Notes: generated from the sequence alone by a model not told the origin. A stretch of 64,000 bases of DNA from Leptodactylus fallax (GCA_947044405.1 CAMRHE010000035.1:5863501-5927500); one strand, 5' to 3'; positions 1 through 11,375 are shown, counted from the first letter of the stretch. Program-made: numbers and translations.

Positions 1-99
1 AAGGGACAAACCCAGTCCCGAAACGCATAGGATTTTACAGATGTAACCTCTCATCTTTTTTTGATATGACAATTTTTAATTTTTCATGGAGTAAATAAA
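1..99 (+). other. Hammerhead-like hairpin with downstream AATAAA (copy A, cut by window start)
   Basis: The window opens inside a hairpin. GGGAC (3-7) pairs with GTCCC (15-19) around a 7-nt loop and is followed directly by GAAAC (20-24) and GCATAGG. This is the order of stem II and the second conserved box of a hammerhead ribozyme; the first box (CTGANGA) would lie mostly before base 1. AATAAA follows at 94-99, then GTTATATTTTATA. The same arrangement recurs at three other places in the window. Activity is not shown. The repeat probably extends to about 300, where LINE similarity begins. Confidence 0.5.
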
Positions 100-228
100 A
101 GTTATATTTTATAAGAACCTTTTGCAAAGGAGAATCATTCTCAAGCAAGTTTGCTGGATCCCATCAACAGTTGTTTTTTGGATTAATACTAGTCTCTAGC
201 CGTGGGGACAGGCTTCTGTGCAATTCTC

Positions 229-1458
229 TTAAGGACTCTTCCACCTGAGACGAGATTCTACTATATGTGAGTGGGGCTGTGTATACAATTTTTTTTGGTT
301 TTTGGACATAATTTTATTTGCCTTGGCAGCAGCTGCCTGGCACTGGTCACTAAAGGTAACTTTACTGTCCACCAAAATCCCCAAGTCTTTTTCATTGGCA
401 GTCTTACCCAGTAATTTACTATTAAGTACATAATCATACATTTTATTTTGTCGACCAAAATGCATATCCTTACGTTTGTCAATATTAAATTTCATTTGCC
501 AAGTCTTGGCCCATGCTTCCAGCTTCCTTAGATCCCCTTGTAATATTCTATTATCCTCCTCATTTTTGATTACCTTGCAAAGTTTAATATGATCTGCAAA
601 TATGGACACCCTGCTTTGCAAACCATCTACCAGGTCATTAATAAAGACATTAAACAGGAGAGGGCCCAATACTGACCCCTGTGGCACCCCACTGGTGACT
701 GTGATCCAGTCTGAATATTTACCATTAATAAGCACCCTCTGTTTCCTATCAGTGAGCCAGTTGCGAACCCAAATGCATATGTTTTCCCCCAGTCCCAACA
801 TTCTCATTTTGCCTATCAGCCTTTTAAGTGGTACAGTATCAAAAGTCTTTGAAAAGTCCAGATACACCACATCCACTGTATTACCCATATCCAGTCTTGA
901 ACTGACCTCTTCATAGAGGCTGATCAGATTAGTCTGACAGGACCGATTCCTCATAAACTCATGCAGATTGGGTGTTATAAGATTATTTATATTGAGGTAC
1001 TCCAGTATAGCATCTCTTAGAAAGCGCTCAAATATCTTACCCACTACAGAAATCAAACTTACTGGCCTATAGTTTCCAGGCTCACTTATAGACCCCTTTT
1101 TGAAAATTGGCACCACATTTGCTATGCACCAATCAAGTGGAACAGACCCAGTCATTACTGAATCCTTAAATATTAGATATAAGGGTTTGTCTATCACCGT
1201 ACATAATTCCTTCAGAACTCGGGGGTGTATGCCATCTGGACCTGGCGATTTCTCTATTTTAGTGTTTTGAAGGCGGCATCGCACTTCCTCCTGGGTTAAA
1301 CAGGTGACATTTAATGGAGAGTTAACATTACCCCTAATCATGTTGCTGGCCATTGGATTTTCTTGTGTAAACACTGTACAGAAGAAGGCATTTAATAGTT
1401 GTGCTTTTTCCTCATCCTCCTCCACCATTACACCCAGATTATTTTTGAGAGGGCCCAC
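229..1458 (-). pseudogene. CR1-like reverse transcriptase (ORF2, RT domain), catalytic box mutated
   Basis: The open frame gives 409 residues covering most of an RT domain. Visible landmarks in order are SPGPDGIHPRVLKEL, PIFKKGS..NYRPVSLIS, the first catalytic block DVVYLDFSKTFDTV, SGVPQGSVLGPLLF, then FADHIKL where active LINEs have F/YADD. The second catalytic aspartate is replaced by histidine, so the enzyme would be inactive. The frame ends soon after the AAKANKI segment, and the last dozen residues look unrelated, so the usual LVRPHLEY C-terminal block is missing. The part N-terminal to this frame lies at 1691-1984. Known role of the family: target-primed reverse transcription of the element's own RNA in the nucleus. 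Confidence 0.85.
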
Positions 1459-1690
1459 ATTGTCAGTTTTTATACTCTTGTTTTTTATGTAATTGAAGAA
1501 TAATTTTGGATTATTTTTACTTTCCTTGGCAATTTTTCTCTCAGCCTCGATCTTTGCCTCCTTTATTTGTCTTTTACACAGTTTATTTTTCTCTTTATAG
1601 TTTTTTTAATGCTGTGTCACTACTTTCTTTTTTTAGCACTTTAAATGCCTCCTTTTTATCCCTCATTGCACTCCTTACTGTTTTAGTTAG

Positions 1691-1984
1691 TCATATTGGT
1701 TTTCTATGATTTCTGGCCCGCTTATTCCCATAAGGGATATGTTTTTTAGTGGTCCTATTTAGAAGGCTTTTGAAAATGTCCCATTTTGTTTGTGTTCTGG
1801 TCACTTTGAGGACATTGTCCCAGTTTATGCTGCTAAGCTCCTCTCTCATCTGGTTAATATTGGCTTTCCTGAATTTTAGTGTTTTTGTTCCCCCTCTATT
1901 GAACATTTTTTTAATGTGTACAAGAAAACTTATTATGTTGTGGTCACTATTACCAAGATGACCCCCAACCTCCACTTTTGACAA
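1691..1984 (-). pseudogene. CR1-like ORF2, end of the endonuclease domain and linker
   Basis: The 97-residue frame begins SKVEVGGHLGNSDHNIISF. The SDH motif is the catalytic histidine block at the end of APE-type LINE endonucleases. It continues into the linker toward the RT (WDIFKSLLN, then IPYGNKRAR). The missing join to the upstream endonuclease frame is explained by the solo LTR at 2015-2849: LINE sequence coding for TDLILTNEP resumes just left of the LTR. Stops and shifts between 1460 and 1690 separate it from the RT frame. Confidence 0.8.
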
Positions 1985-2148
1985 TGTGTTCGGTTCATTT
2001 GTTAAAATTAGGTCTGTGAAAGATCCTCAGTGCGCCAAACCCGCGTTGGCCCACACCTGAGACTTCTTTCCTAAAAAAAACACACTCACCGCCAGTGAGT
2101 GCTGGGTTCACAAGATAAATACAAGACAAGCTTTCTAAATTTTATATA

Positions 2149-2154
2149 TTTATT
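2149..2154 (-). terminator. Probable poly(A) signal of the solo LTR
   Basis: AATAAA on the minus strand, about 320 bases downstream of the proposed TATA box and 135 bases before the LTR end, which fits R/U5 placement. Other AATAAA-like words are nearby, so the choice is tentative. Confidence 0.4.
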
Positions 2155-2470
2155 AACCCCTAAATGGGTCGGTATTAACATCTAACATATACAGTTCAGA
2201 ACAGATATGTAGATATATGCAAGCATTAACAGTTACTAGTTACAATATATAGTGCAATAAAATAAAAGGGAATAAAGGTGAAATGATTACTTTACCACAC
2301 ATCTCCTTGATGTGGTTCTGTAGTCCAACACTCACACATGCTCTGGTATGTATGAATAACCAGTGGAGGCTTATAGCAGCAGCATCACAGCCTGCATGCT
2401 CTTCACAGTATATTCCAATAGTCTCTCTGTAGTCTCAGCCCAATCTCCTCCCACTGACCTCTTACCTCAT

Positions 2471-2478
2471 CTTTTATA
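2471..2478 (-). promoter_or_regulatory. Probable TATA box of the solo LTR
   Basis: TATAAAAG on the minus strand, about 370 bases inside the LTR from its minus-strand 5' end. It would mark the U3/R boundary about 25-30 bases downstream. Inference from position and sequence only. Confidence 0.5.
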
Positions 2479-2758
2479 CCCTTGATTACACCACCCAGAA
2501 TGAGGTCACCGGCGACAGCAAGTCTGATTGACTAACGCACTCAAGTCCAGATCCTTTGTAAGGAGATAGGATTAAGTGAAATGATACAATGTTATCAACC
2601 ATGTCTGATCTAACAGCCCAGGTGGAACAATGCATGTTTATTTGATCACTCAGGTCTATGTAGGAATACAATAGAGCCATTCTGGGATGGATACAAAGCC
2701 CTATTGTCACAATGTTGCCACTACTGGCCACTTACACCTATGATTAGAGCTGTGCAGA

Positions 2759-3541
2759 TTATGAGTAAATGGAACTAAGAGAGAAATACGCTACCCAGAG
2801 ATCAAAATACAGCTTTGAGTTATAGCCATATTTAAGCGGAATCATCACAAGGTCTAAAAGTGCCTCGCCTCTTGTTGGGTCCTGCACTAGTTGCGATAGG
2901 TAATTGTCTTTTATTATTGACAAAAACCTGTTCCCTTTGTTGGACCTGCAGGTTTCTGCCTCCCAGTTGATATCTGGGTAGTTGAAATCCCCCATAATAA
3001 TGACTTTATTATGCTTTGTGGCCTCATCTATTTGTTTTATTAGTACATTTTCCATTATATTTGGAGATTTATAACAAACCCCTATCAGTATTGTATTATT
3101 CTTTGTTCCTCCCTTAATTTCTACATATTCATTTTCCTCCCAGATGTCCTCTCGCAGAACTGGCTTAAGGCAGGATTTTACATATAAGCACACCCCTCCC
3201 CGTTTCCTATTGGTACGCTCCTTTCTAAACATACTGTACCCCTGTATATTTACAGCCCAGTAATAGCTAGAGTCCAGCCATGTCTCACTTATCCCCACCA
3301 TGTCATATTCCTCTCCCAACATTATCACTTCTAGTTCCTCCATCTTGTTAGTGAGACTTCTGGCGTTAGTATACATACATTTCAAGGATTTATCATTATC
3401 CCTACTCTTCCACTGCCTACTGACTGTTCCAACCCCACCCCCCAGTCTACCCCCTGTTATACTATTTAGCCCTCTTTCCATTTCTACGCTATCTTGCCCT
3501 CTACATCTGTTACCCTCCCCCCCAGTCCCTAGCTTAAACAC
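2759..3541 (-). pseudogene. CR1-like ORF2, APE-type endonuclease domain (interrupted)
   Basis: The frame shows the blocks of an APE-like LINE endonuclease in order: LKCMYTNARSLTNKMEEL (N-terminal Asn block), DMVGISETWLDSS (catalytic Glu block), GGVCLYVKS, IMGDFNYPDINWE (catalytic Asp-x-Asn block) and LVQDPTRGEALLDLV. After LLDLV (about 2855) the residues come from the inserted LTR; the true continuation is at 1691-2014. The enzyme nicks target DNA to prime reverse transcription. The start at 3541 overlaps the end of ORF1 by 13 bases, an ORF1/ORF2 overlap plausible for CR1. The N-terminal 45 residues are low in recognisable motifs. Confidence 0.85.
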
Positions 3542-4143
3542 TCCTCCAACCGTCTAGCCATATTCTCCCCCAGCACAGCTGCACCCTCCCCATTGAGATG
3601 CAGCCCATCCCTACTATAGAACCTATAGCCCACAGCAAAGTCGGCCCAGTTCTCCAGGAACCCAAACCCCTCCTTCCTACACCAGCTCTTGAGCCACTTG
3701 TTTACCTCCCTAATCTCCCACTGCCTTTCCTGTGTGGCTCGCGGTACAGGTAGTATTTCTGAAAATACTACCTTGGAGGTCCTTACCTTCAGCTTTCTCT
3801 CTAGATCCCTGAAGTCATTTTTAATCTCCCTGGCACTCTTCCCTCTACCCCGCTGCTTTCTAACTGTCACCCAACTAGCTGCCTCATGTTCCTGCACCTC
3901 CATGCTACCATCCCCCTCTGCACTTATCCCTGCGAGTTCCTGCTCTGTGAGCAACAAATTCCTTTCCAAGTTATCAATGGATCTCAATCTTGCAATTTGC
4001 TCATTTAGATCCATGATCTGGGCTTCCAAATGTGCAATGTGCTTACATCTTGCACAGCAGTATGCCCCCTCAAGCGGCTGCTCAAGCAGAGAATACATGC
4101 TGCATGATGTACACTGGACCGCATTGGTAAGCATGGAGCACAT
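3529..4143 (-). pseudogene. CR1-like ORF1 with zinc-finger-like, coiled-coil and partial SGNH esterase regions
   Basis: The 204-residue frame starts with a cysteine pattern (CTSC, then CCARC) resembling the zinc-finger-like N terminus of CR1 ORF1. A predicted coiled coil follows (HLEAQIMDLNEQIARLRSI...LLLTEQEL), then a basic stretch (RKQRGRG). The C-terminal part aligns with the end of the SGNH/GDSL esterase domain of CR1 ORF1: VVFSEILPVP, NKWLKSWCRKEGFGF, and the DGLHLN block holding the catalytic Asp and His. The blocks with the nucleophile Ser (GDS) and GTND are absent: the basic stretch runs almost directly into EIKNDFRDLERKL. ORF1 therefore appears internally deleted even though the frame is open. 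Confidence 0.75.
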
Positions 4144-4340
4144 TTACCTGATGGGGTTTTTTTTTTTTTTTTTTGTAAAGTCCCTGAATCTAAAGTCACT
4201 TAATCTTAAGTCACACTTAGATCAAACACACTTGGAATCAAACCACACTCGCCAGCTCATACACTCGCTTTATACTTAGCATTTAAAGCTGCTCCAAGTT
4301 GCAGAAAAAGCTGTCGCTGATTCCTATATGAGGCTGCATA

Positions 4341-5789
4341 AGTCGTAGTTTTTTGGCAGGGTCAGATGTACTTCTTATTTATACCATTTTGGTGAATGTC
4401 TGGTCTTTTGAATGCTTTATATTCAAATTTTTATGGGAGGTGAAACTGCAAATAAATGGCGGTTGGACTCTCCTGACTTTTTTTCCTGCCATAGTGTTCA
4501 CCATATGTGAAAAATATTTTGATCTAGTTTTATTTTTAAGTTTGTAGCTTGGGCATTAACAAATGCATTCATGTTTTACTTTGTTTATTTTTATGTGTGT
4601 TCTAGGGAAAGGAGGTGATTTGCATTTTTAGTTCTTTTTATTTTTTTTTTTAACTTTTTTTTTCTTGAACCCTAGGGGGTCTGATCACTAATACAATCCA
4701 ATGCACAATATACGCATAATACAATACATGCAATGTCTTATGAATTGTGAAATGTCTTCAGTTCTATTACAGGCTGCCTAGTACAGCCTGTAATAAAATT
4801 CTATTGAAGACAGACAACTAATAGCCACTCTAGGGATCTCACTCTAGGGACAGGTGAGGCATTAGCAGGGCATTGTCGCCAGATCTCCACTGTATAATAC
4901 AGCAGAGACCCAGCGGCTATGGAGGCTTTTCAGCTCCTGAGTTGCAGCCATATTTAAAGACCTGAGATCAACTTTACTATTAAGGCGGATGTCGGGAAGA
5001 GGTTAATGTTGTCCTGAAAAGCTAGTTATCTTATGACACATATATCTGAACATGTCCAGCCAATAACAAAGGTAACAAAGGAAATATCTGTATATAGTTG
5101 TGTTAGAAAATGTTTATTTTTTTTACCTTTAAAATGAACATTTTAAAAATAAATGATATTGTTAAATCATTTTTAGTCCTACAAGAGGACTTCACAATGA
5201 GCTCAATGTGATGTGTATGATATTTTCTATGTAAAAACTGACAGGCAATTTAAGGATTGGTGGATGCAACAGGATGGTATAATATGGGTTAGCTAGGTTA
5301 TACAGTATCTTGGTGCTTAAACTGGTTCATTGGAAAAGGACAACAACATTAGTTTCAGGAGAAGGGGGGATTATTTTTTTTTCCCTGTTGAAGGAAAGCC
5401 TAACTAGACTTCTGCAATGCCATACTCTCTTTATTGTAACAGGAATTAAAAAGTTGCTTGAGTCACTAAAATGTGCAAGGGACCTTTATACAGTACTGTT
5501 AAAAAACAGCAGTCCAACATCATTAACCTGACCAATGAATGTTTTTGATAGAATTGATATTTATACATAGCAAATAATTTACTTCTAAGTGTTGTACAGT
5601 AGTAAAAAACAGAGCAACAATGCAGACATGTCTTTTATTCTTAGCAACTGAATCATTAATGGAAAGGAACTTGCTTAAAATAATACCAGTGAGGGGTTAT
5701 GTTGATAAAGTAATTCATTCTGTGGAGTAGCAGGTATCAATTTTTGCCCCTATAAGGAAGGAGATTGACAAATATTGCACATGTTGGTT
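4341..5789. other. No gene seen; interspersed-repeat remnants
   Basis: The first 200 bases (GGTCAGATGTACTTC, ATACCATTTTGG, CACCATATG) match the style of the repeats at 6490-7700 and 39000-39180. The rest shows no coding frame with recognisable motifs and no paired terminal repeats. Confidence 0.5.
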
Positions 5790-6485
5790 ATAGTGCTTTT
5801 CCATCTGAAATATTTGGGAAAATGGGCTGTTCCAGATTGTTTTGATCAAAAACTTACTTTGATTAAAAAGTTGATTGGAGTGGGAAAAACATATAAAGAG
5901 GCAAATTATAGACTGCTCAGCTAAAATTATCTCAAATGCCTCGAAGTGGCACCCAAAACCTCAAAAGCACAAAAGGGAGCAAGGAACTACTTTTCAATTT
6001 GATCGGAGAATAAACAAAATGGCAAAGGTTCAGTTCATGATCACCTCCAGAAAGATCAAAAAAGATCTGAAGTTACCAGTGAGCAGTGTTAAAATCAGAA
6101 GAGGATTAAGTGAAGCCAAGTTACCAGTAAAAACACTCCACAAAGTCCCATTGTTTAAAGAAATACATATCCTAAATAGGTTAACATTTGCCAAGGAATA
6201 CATTGATTAGCCCAAACAGCAACATTTTGTGGACTGAAAATTATTATTTTTGGTACTAGTGGTCACAGAAAGTATGTCAGATGACTCCGGAGCACTGGAC
6301 TAAAGCCACAATACACTATGAAAACAGTAAAACATGGTGGTACTAAAATCATGATATGGGGATGTTTCTCATACCATGATGTTGGGCCTATTTATCCCAT
6401 TTAAGGGATCAATTTAAATATATTAAAATATTTGAGGAGATCATGTTGCCCTATGCCATAAAATAAATGTCACTGAAATGGGTAT
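5790..6485 (+). pseudogene. Decayed Tc1-like transposase fragment
   Basis: A plus-strand frame (5875-6210) contains the core of a Tc1 DNA-binding region and the start of the catalytic domain: SRKIKKDLKLPVSSVKIRRGL, KVPLFKEIHILNRLTFAKEYID. Out-of-frame continuation gives NILWTDE-like and KHGG-like pieces (WW..SVMSDD; NMVVLKS). Many stops and shifts make it clearly dead. No terminal inverted repeats were found, so its limits are approximate. It is not closely related to the other Tc1 copies in the window. Confidence 0.6.
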
Positions 6486-6489
6486 TTAA

Positions 6490-7700
6490 CCCCTTAAGGA
6501 CGGAGGGTACTTTGTATGTTAATGCTCGTCGACTTTTTTCATTATTTCCTTCCTTGCCTTCCAAAAAAACTTTTTAATTTTTCTGTCGACATAGCTAAGT
6601 GAGGGCTTATTCTTTGTATGATGAGTTGTACTTTCATTTGGCACCACTTTGGGGTACATACTGTATAATGTTTTGTTTAGCTTTTATTAACATTTTTAGG
6701 AGGTTCATGTGAAAAAACCGACAACTGTATCATAATTTTTTGCATTTTGTTTTTATGGCGTAAACTCTGCATTAAAAGTCACATGGCAACTGTGTCCGAC
6801 GTGTCATTATGATTATGGAGATACCATATTTATATTGGTTTTATCATGTTTACCAATTTTACAAATAAAACGTCAATTCATGAAAATAAACGATTTTCCT
6901 GTGGTCACCGTATTCTGACACCTATACCTTTTTTAGTGTTTTGTTGACGGAGATAAGTAAGGGCTCTTTGTTTGCAGGTCAAGTTGTACTTTTTATTGGT
7001 ACCAATGTTTGGTATGTATGAAGTTTTGATCACTTTTTATTACTTTTTTGGGAAAGCGAGGTGACCAAAATATGTTTTTTTGCGCATTGTGATATATATA
7101 TTAATTGACTGCGTTCACCATACGGAATAAATAACGTTATTTTTGAATAGTGGGGGATTATATGCACATGGGGATACCTAACATGTTTGTTTGTTTTTTG
7201 TTTACGTTATGTGTTTTTTAAAGGTAAAGGTGGGCTTTTTGAACTTTTTGTTATTTATTTATTTTTTATTCTAAACTTTTTATTTAACTTTTTATTATCC
7301 CACAAAGGGACTTGTACCTGGGATCTCTGATTCCCAGTGCAATGTACTGCAATACATAGTACTGCAGCACATCGCACATTGGTTCCCTACGTGTAACAGT
7401 AAACGGCAGTCAGGAGGCCATTGCTTGACCTCATGGCTGCCATGTCAACCCCCCGAATCCCCCACGATAAGATTGTGGAGTCTTAGGGGTCGCCACAGCA
7501 GCCAGGGTGGGCGATCTTGCCTGAGATCCCCTGAATGCCATGATTACTATTGATCATGGCATCCAGGGGGTTAATCCGTAGAATGTCGGAGTATCTTCCG
7601 ACTCCAGTGGCTAGTCCTGGGCCTTGACTGTTTAACACGACTAAGTGCCAGAGATAATGCCACAGGCACAGCTCCTGTATGCATTTTAAATATAATAAAT
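6490..7700 (+). repeat. Interspersed frog-type repeat (CCCCTTAAGGACGG start)
   Basis: It begins TTAACCCCTTAAGGACGG and contains the recurrent phrases GGCACCACTTTGGGGTAC, ATCACTTTTTATTA and CACCATACGG. Related stretches occur at 4345-4560 and 38890-39180. I recognise this as a high-copy frog repeat from memory, with no class assigned. No coding potential. Confidence 0.55.
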
Positions 7701-8253
7701 AATTTATATAAAAAATGTATGTCTAATTTTTTATAAACCCATGAAAAAAAACCACAGCAAATTTGTAAAAAATAAATAAAATTGGAAAAAAAAATTCACA
7801 ACCATGCACAACATGAATAATGATTTAGAAAAAATTGCACTTTGACTTTACCCCCAAATGCTTTGTGCCTCACTATTACATTGTACTGAGCTTGTATTTA
7901 CCACTCAGTGCCGTAATAGTATGATGAAGATCTGTAACAGGCTCAGCAGTTATTCCTGCTAGGTTGCTTCCAGTTGAAGTTGCCATTCTAGCCAAAAGGC
8001 CAATCAATAGTCTCCTATCTTCTTTGCCCTAATACACATAGGCAGGCAATGTACAATATACTGCAATACAGAAGCATTGTGTTAGGAATCTCAATGTATA
8101 TACTCCTCACTGCAGCACTGCTTGCTGCTTTTGTCTTAAGTTTGTCATGCAGACACGTGAAGTTTTCTACAGCTGTCAGAGCTGTAAACCAATCAGCAGC
8201 TGAAGAGTGATATTTAAAGTCTGCTCTGAACTCCCCATGTTCCTGCTATTAGT
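7701..8253. other. No gene seen
   Basis: AT-rich and moderately repetitive, with no open frame carrying recognisable motifs and no paired terminal repeats. Confidence 0.5.
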
Positions 8254-10893
8254 TAACCGTTTAAGAACCGGGCCTTAAAGTTCCTTATGGACCAGGCCTC
8301 ATTTTTCAAAACTGACTTGTGTCACTTTATATGACAATAACTTTGAGATGCTATAACTTACACAAGTGATTTTGAGATTGTTTTTTCATGACTCATTGTA
8401 CTTCATGTTAGTGGTAAACATTGATCAATATTTTTGTATTTATTTATAAAAAATTAGGAAATTTGATGGAAATTTGGAAAAAAAAATTGCAATTTTCAAA
8501 ATGTGAAATGCTCTGCTTTTCAGACCGATAGTCATACCACCAAAATACATGAATAAATATTATCTACCATACCTCTGCTTTATATCGGCATCATCTTTTA
8601 ATCGTCCTTTAATTTATTTTGGATGTTAGAAGGTTTACACGTGTAACAGCGATTTTCCATATTTACAAGAAAATTTCCCAAACTCATTTTTTAGGGACCA
8701 CTTCAGTTCTGAAGGGGATTATAAAGACCTATATATTAGAAACCCCCATAAATCACCCCATTTTAAAAACTGCACCACTCAAATAATTCAAAACAGCATT
8801 TGGGAAGTTTGTTAACCCTTTAAGCTTTTCACCAGAATTAAAACAATATGGAGGTGAAATTTAGACATTTCATTTTTATCCAATATATATTCATTAATCC
8901 CTAAAATTAACACATTCACAAAGGGTTGAAGGAGAAAATACATCTCACACTTTATTGTGCAATTTCTCCCGAGCACAGAAATACCCCACATATAGGTGTA
9001 AAATGATTTTTGGGCACACAGCAGTGCACGGAAAAGAAAGAGCGACACTTGGCATTTGAAAAGCAGATTTTGCTGGAATAGTTTTCAGGTACCATGTCTC
9101 ATTTGCAGAGCCCCTAGAGTACCAGTACATTGGAAACCACCCAAAAGTGACCCCATTTTGGAAACTACACCCCTGACAGAATTTATCAAGGGGTATAGTG
9201 AGCATTTTGACTCTACAGCCATTTCACAGATTTTATTAACATTGGGATGTGTAAATGAAAAATTACTAAAACATCACTTTATCCCCAAAGTTTTCATTTT
9301 CACAAGGGGTTAAAGGAGCAAAAGCACCCCATAGTTTGTTAAACAATTGCTCCTGAACACATCAATACCCCATATGTGATCGTAATTTGCTGTATGGGTA
9401 CATGGCGGGGCTCGGAATGGAAAGAGCACTATTTGGCTTTTGAAGGGCAGATTTTGCTGGAATAGTTTTCAGGCGTCATGTCTCATTTGCAGAGCCCCTA
9501 GAGTAGCAATATAATGGAAACCGCCAAAACTGACCCCATTTTGTAAACTACACCCCTCACAGAATATATCAAGGGGTATAGTGAGCATTTTGACCCCACA
9601 GCCGTTTCACAGATTTTATTAACATTGGGACATGAAAATGAAAAATTACTTTCTTTCCAATAAACCATCAATTTAGCCCCAAATTTTTCATTTTCACAAG
9701 AGGATAAAGGAGAAAAAGTGCCCCAAAGTTTGTTACACAATTTCTCCTGAATACAGGAATACTCCCCATGTGGTTGTAATCTGCTGTATGGGTATATGGT
9801 GGGGCTCAGAATGGAAAGAGCGCTATTTGGCTTTTGGAGAGAAGATTTTGCTGGAATAGTTTTCAGGTGCCATGTCGCATTTGCAAAGCCCCTAAAGCAC
9901 CAGTACAATGGAAACCCCCAAAAAGTGACCCCATTTTGGAAACTACACCCCTCATAGAATTTATCTAGTTGTATATTGAGCATTTTGACCCTACAGCTGT
10001 TTCACAGATTATATTAACATTGGGATGTAAAAATTAAAAATTACTTTTTTTCCAATAAACTGTCCATTTAGCGCCATATTTTTAATTTTTACAAGGGGAT
10101 AAAGAAGAAAAAAAACCCACAGTTTGTTACACAATTTCTCCTGAACACAGAAATGCCCCATATGTGGTTGCAAACTGCTGTAGGGGTACATGGTGGGGCT
10201 CAGAATGGAAAGAGCGCTATTTGACTTTTGGAGGGCAGATTTTGCTGGAATAGTTTTCAGGTACCATATTGCATTTGCAGACCCTAGAGTATCAATACAA
10301 TGTAAACCCCTCAAAAGTGACCCCATTTTAGAAACTACACCCCTCAATGAATGTATCAAGGGGTATTATCATTTTGAGCCTAAAAATGCTTCCCAAAAAT
10401 TAATGTACAAAGTGAAAATTTAAATTTTTAAATAAATATGCCATTTTGGTGCCCAATACGTTGTACCCACTTTGCGTCATCAGAGACATGCACTCCCGGG
10501 TACAAAAAAAATTATATATGTGGGTGTAAATTGCTGCTTGGGCACACAGCGGGGCTCAGAAGGGAAGGAGCAGTGCACTTTTTAGCTTTTGGAGTACAGA
10601 TTTAGAGGAATTTTCTGGACGCCATGTTGTTTTTTGCAGAGCCCCAGAGATGCCAGTAAATTGGAATTCCCCAAGAAGTGACCCCATTTTGTAGGGGCAA
10701 TTTTAGGGTCTTTGCCAATATGACATGGTGTCCAAAATCCAACAATCTAAATCGATGCTCCTTCACATCTGTGCCCTGCTGTGCACCCAAACAGCAGTTT
10801 ATGCCCAAATGTATGACACTGGTGTACCCAGGATAACGTTCTTAATGTCATATGTGAGTATAAACTGCTGTTTGGGTACAGCCGGGCACAGAA
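8254..10893 (+). repeat. Long frog-type repeat with ~390-bp tandem period
   Basis: The segment starts near GTTAACCGTTTAAGAACC and contains four clear units. TGCTGGAATAGTTTTCAG recurs at 9071, 9455, 9849 and 10243 (spacings 384, 394, 394), and a fifth, diverged unit lies near 10600. Each unit also has GACCCCATTTTG, AACTACACCCCTC and a GGGGCTC..AATGG block. The same sequence appears at 39991-40635 and 52478-53015. Minus-strand open frames of 70-160 residues here are repeats of each other with no known domain, and I regard them as non-coding. The right end is broken by a Tc1 fragment at 10895. Confidence 0.75.
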
Positions 10894-10894
10894 T

Positions 10895-11375
10895 GCCAAA
10901 AAGGTCGATTTTGGTTTCATCTGACCAGAGAACCTTCTTCCACATGTTTGGTGTGTCTCCCAGGTGGCTTGTGGCAAACTTTAAACGAGACTTTTTATGG
11001 ATATCTTTGAGAAATGGCTTTCTTCTTGCCACTCTTCCATAAAGGCCAGATTTGTGCAGTGTCCGACTGATTGCTGTCCTATGGACAGACTCTTCCACCT
11101 CAGCTGTAGATCTCTGCAGTTCATCCAGAGTGATCATGGGCCTCTTGGCTGCATCTCTGATCAGTCTTCTCCTTGTTTGAGATGAAAGTTTAGAGGGACG
11201 GCCGGGTCTTGGTAGATTTGCAGTGGTCTGATACTCCTTCCATTTCAATATGATCGCTTGCACAGTGCTCCTTGGGATATTTAAAGTTTGGGAAATCTTT
11301 TTTTTATCCAAATCCGGCTTTAAACTTCTCCACAGCAGTATCACGGACCTGCCTGTTCCTTGGTCTTCATGATGC
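10895..11375 (-). pseudogene. Tc1-like transposase, N-terminal half
   Basis: The coding strand shows a paired-like helix-turn-helix (KKISQTLNIPRSTVQAIILKW), the GRP hinge (LPRPGRPSKLS), a second HTH (MITLDELQRSTAE, ISRTLHKSGLYGRVARRKPF) and the first catalytic aspartate in [13 protein letters not shown]. The likely start is the ATG at 11375, followed by KTKEQ, with a frameshift near 11345. The rest of the DDE domain is absent because the element is truncated. It could not be active. Confidence 0.85.

Larger units (their letters stand above)
2015..2849 (-). mobile_element. Solo LTR inserted in the CR1-like LINE
   Basis: The insert begins TGTGAAAGATCC and ends GGAATCATCACA, so it has TG...CA termini with TGTGA as a short inverted repeat. 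It is flanked by the direct repeat AGGTC at 2010-2014 and 2850-2854, a 5-bp target duplication typical of LTR retroelements. LINE coding sequence reads across the site once the insert is removed (LLDL / ILTNEP). On the minus strand a TATA box and a poly(A) signal occur in LTR order, so the LTR points the same way as the LINE. No internal coding region remains, which fits a solo LTR left by recombination. The family (Gypsy or other) cannot be told from this alone. Confidence 0.8.
305..4340 (-). mobile_element. CR1-like non-LTR retrotransposon (LINE), nearly full length, inactive
   Basis: Read on the minus strand, the element has a 5' leader (about 4340-4144), ORF1 (4143-3529), then ORF2 with an APE-type endonuclease and a reverse transcriptase. 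ORF1 and ORF2 overlap by about 13 bases. Order and motifs match the CR1 clade. The copy is split by a solo LTR (2015-2849), carries frameshifts around 1460-1690, and has lost the C-terminal end of ORF2 and the 3' tail: similarity stops near 305, where a different repeat begins. A run of T (A on the coding strand) at 4157-4175 lies just upstream of ORF1. Confidence 0.85.

Noticed and set aside
3689..4279. Plus-strand frame of 196 codons
   Set aside because: It is the antisense shadow of CR1-like ORF1.
5310..5531. Short open frame
   Set aside because: 73 codons, with no recognisable motif, neighbours or start context.
9498..10359. Minus-strand frames of 116-161 codons with Phe/Trp-rich repeats
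   Set aside because: They repeat each other with the ~390-bp unit and recur in every copy of the non-coding frog repeat. No domain is visible.
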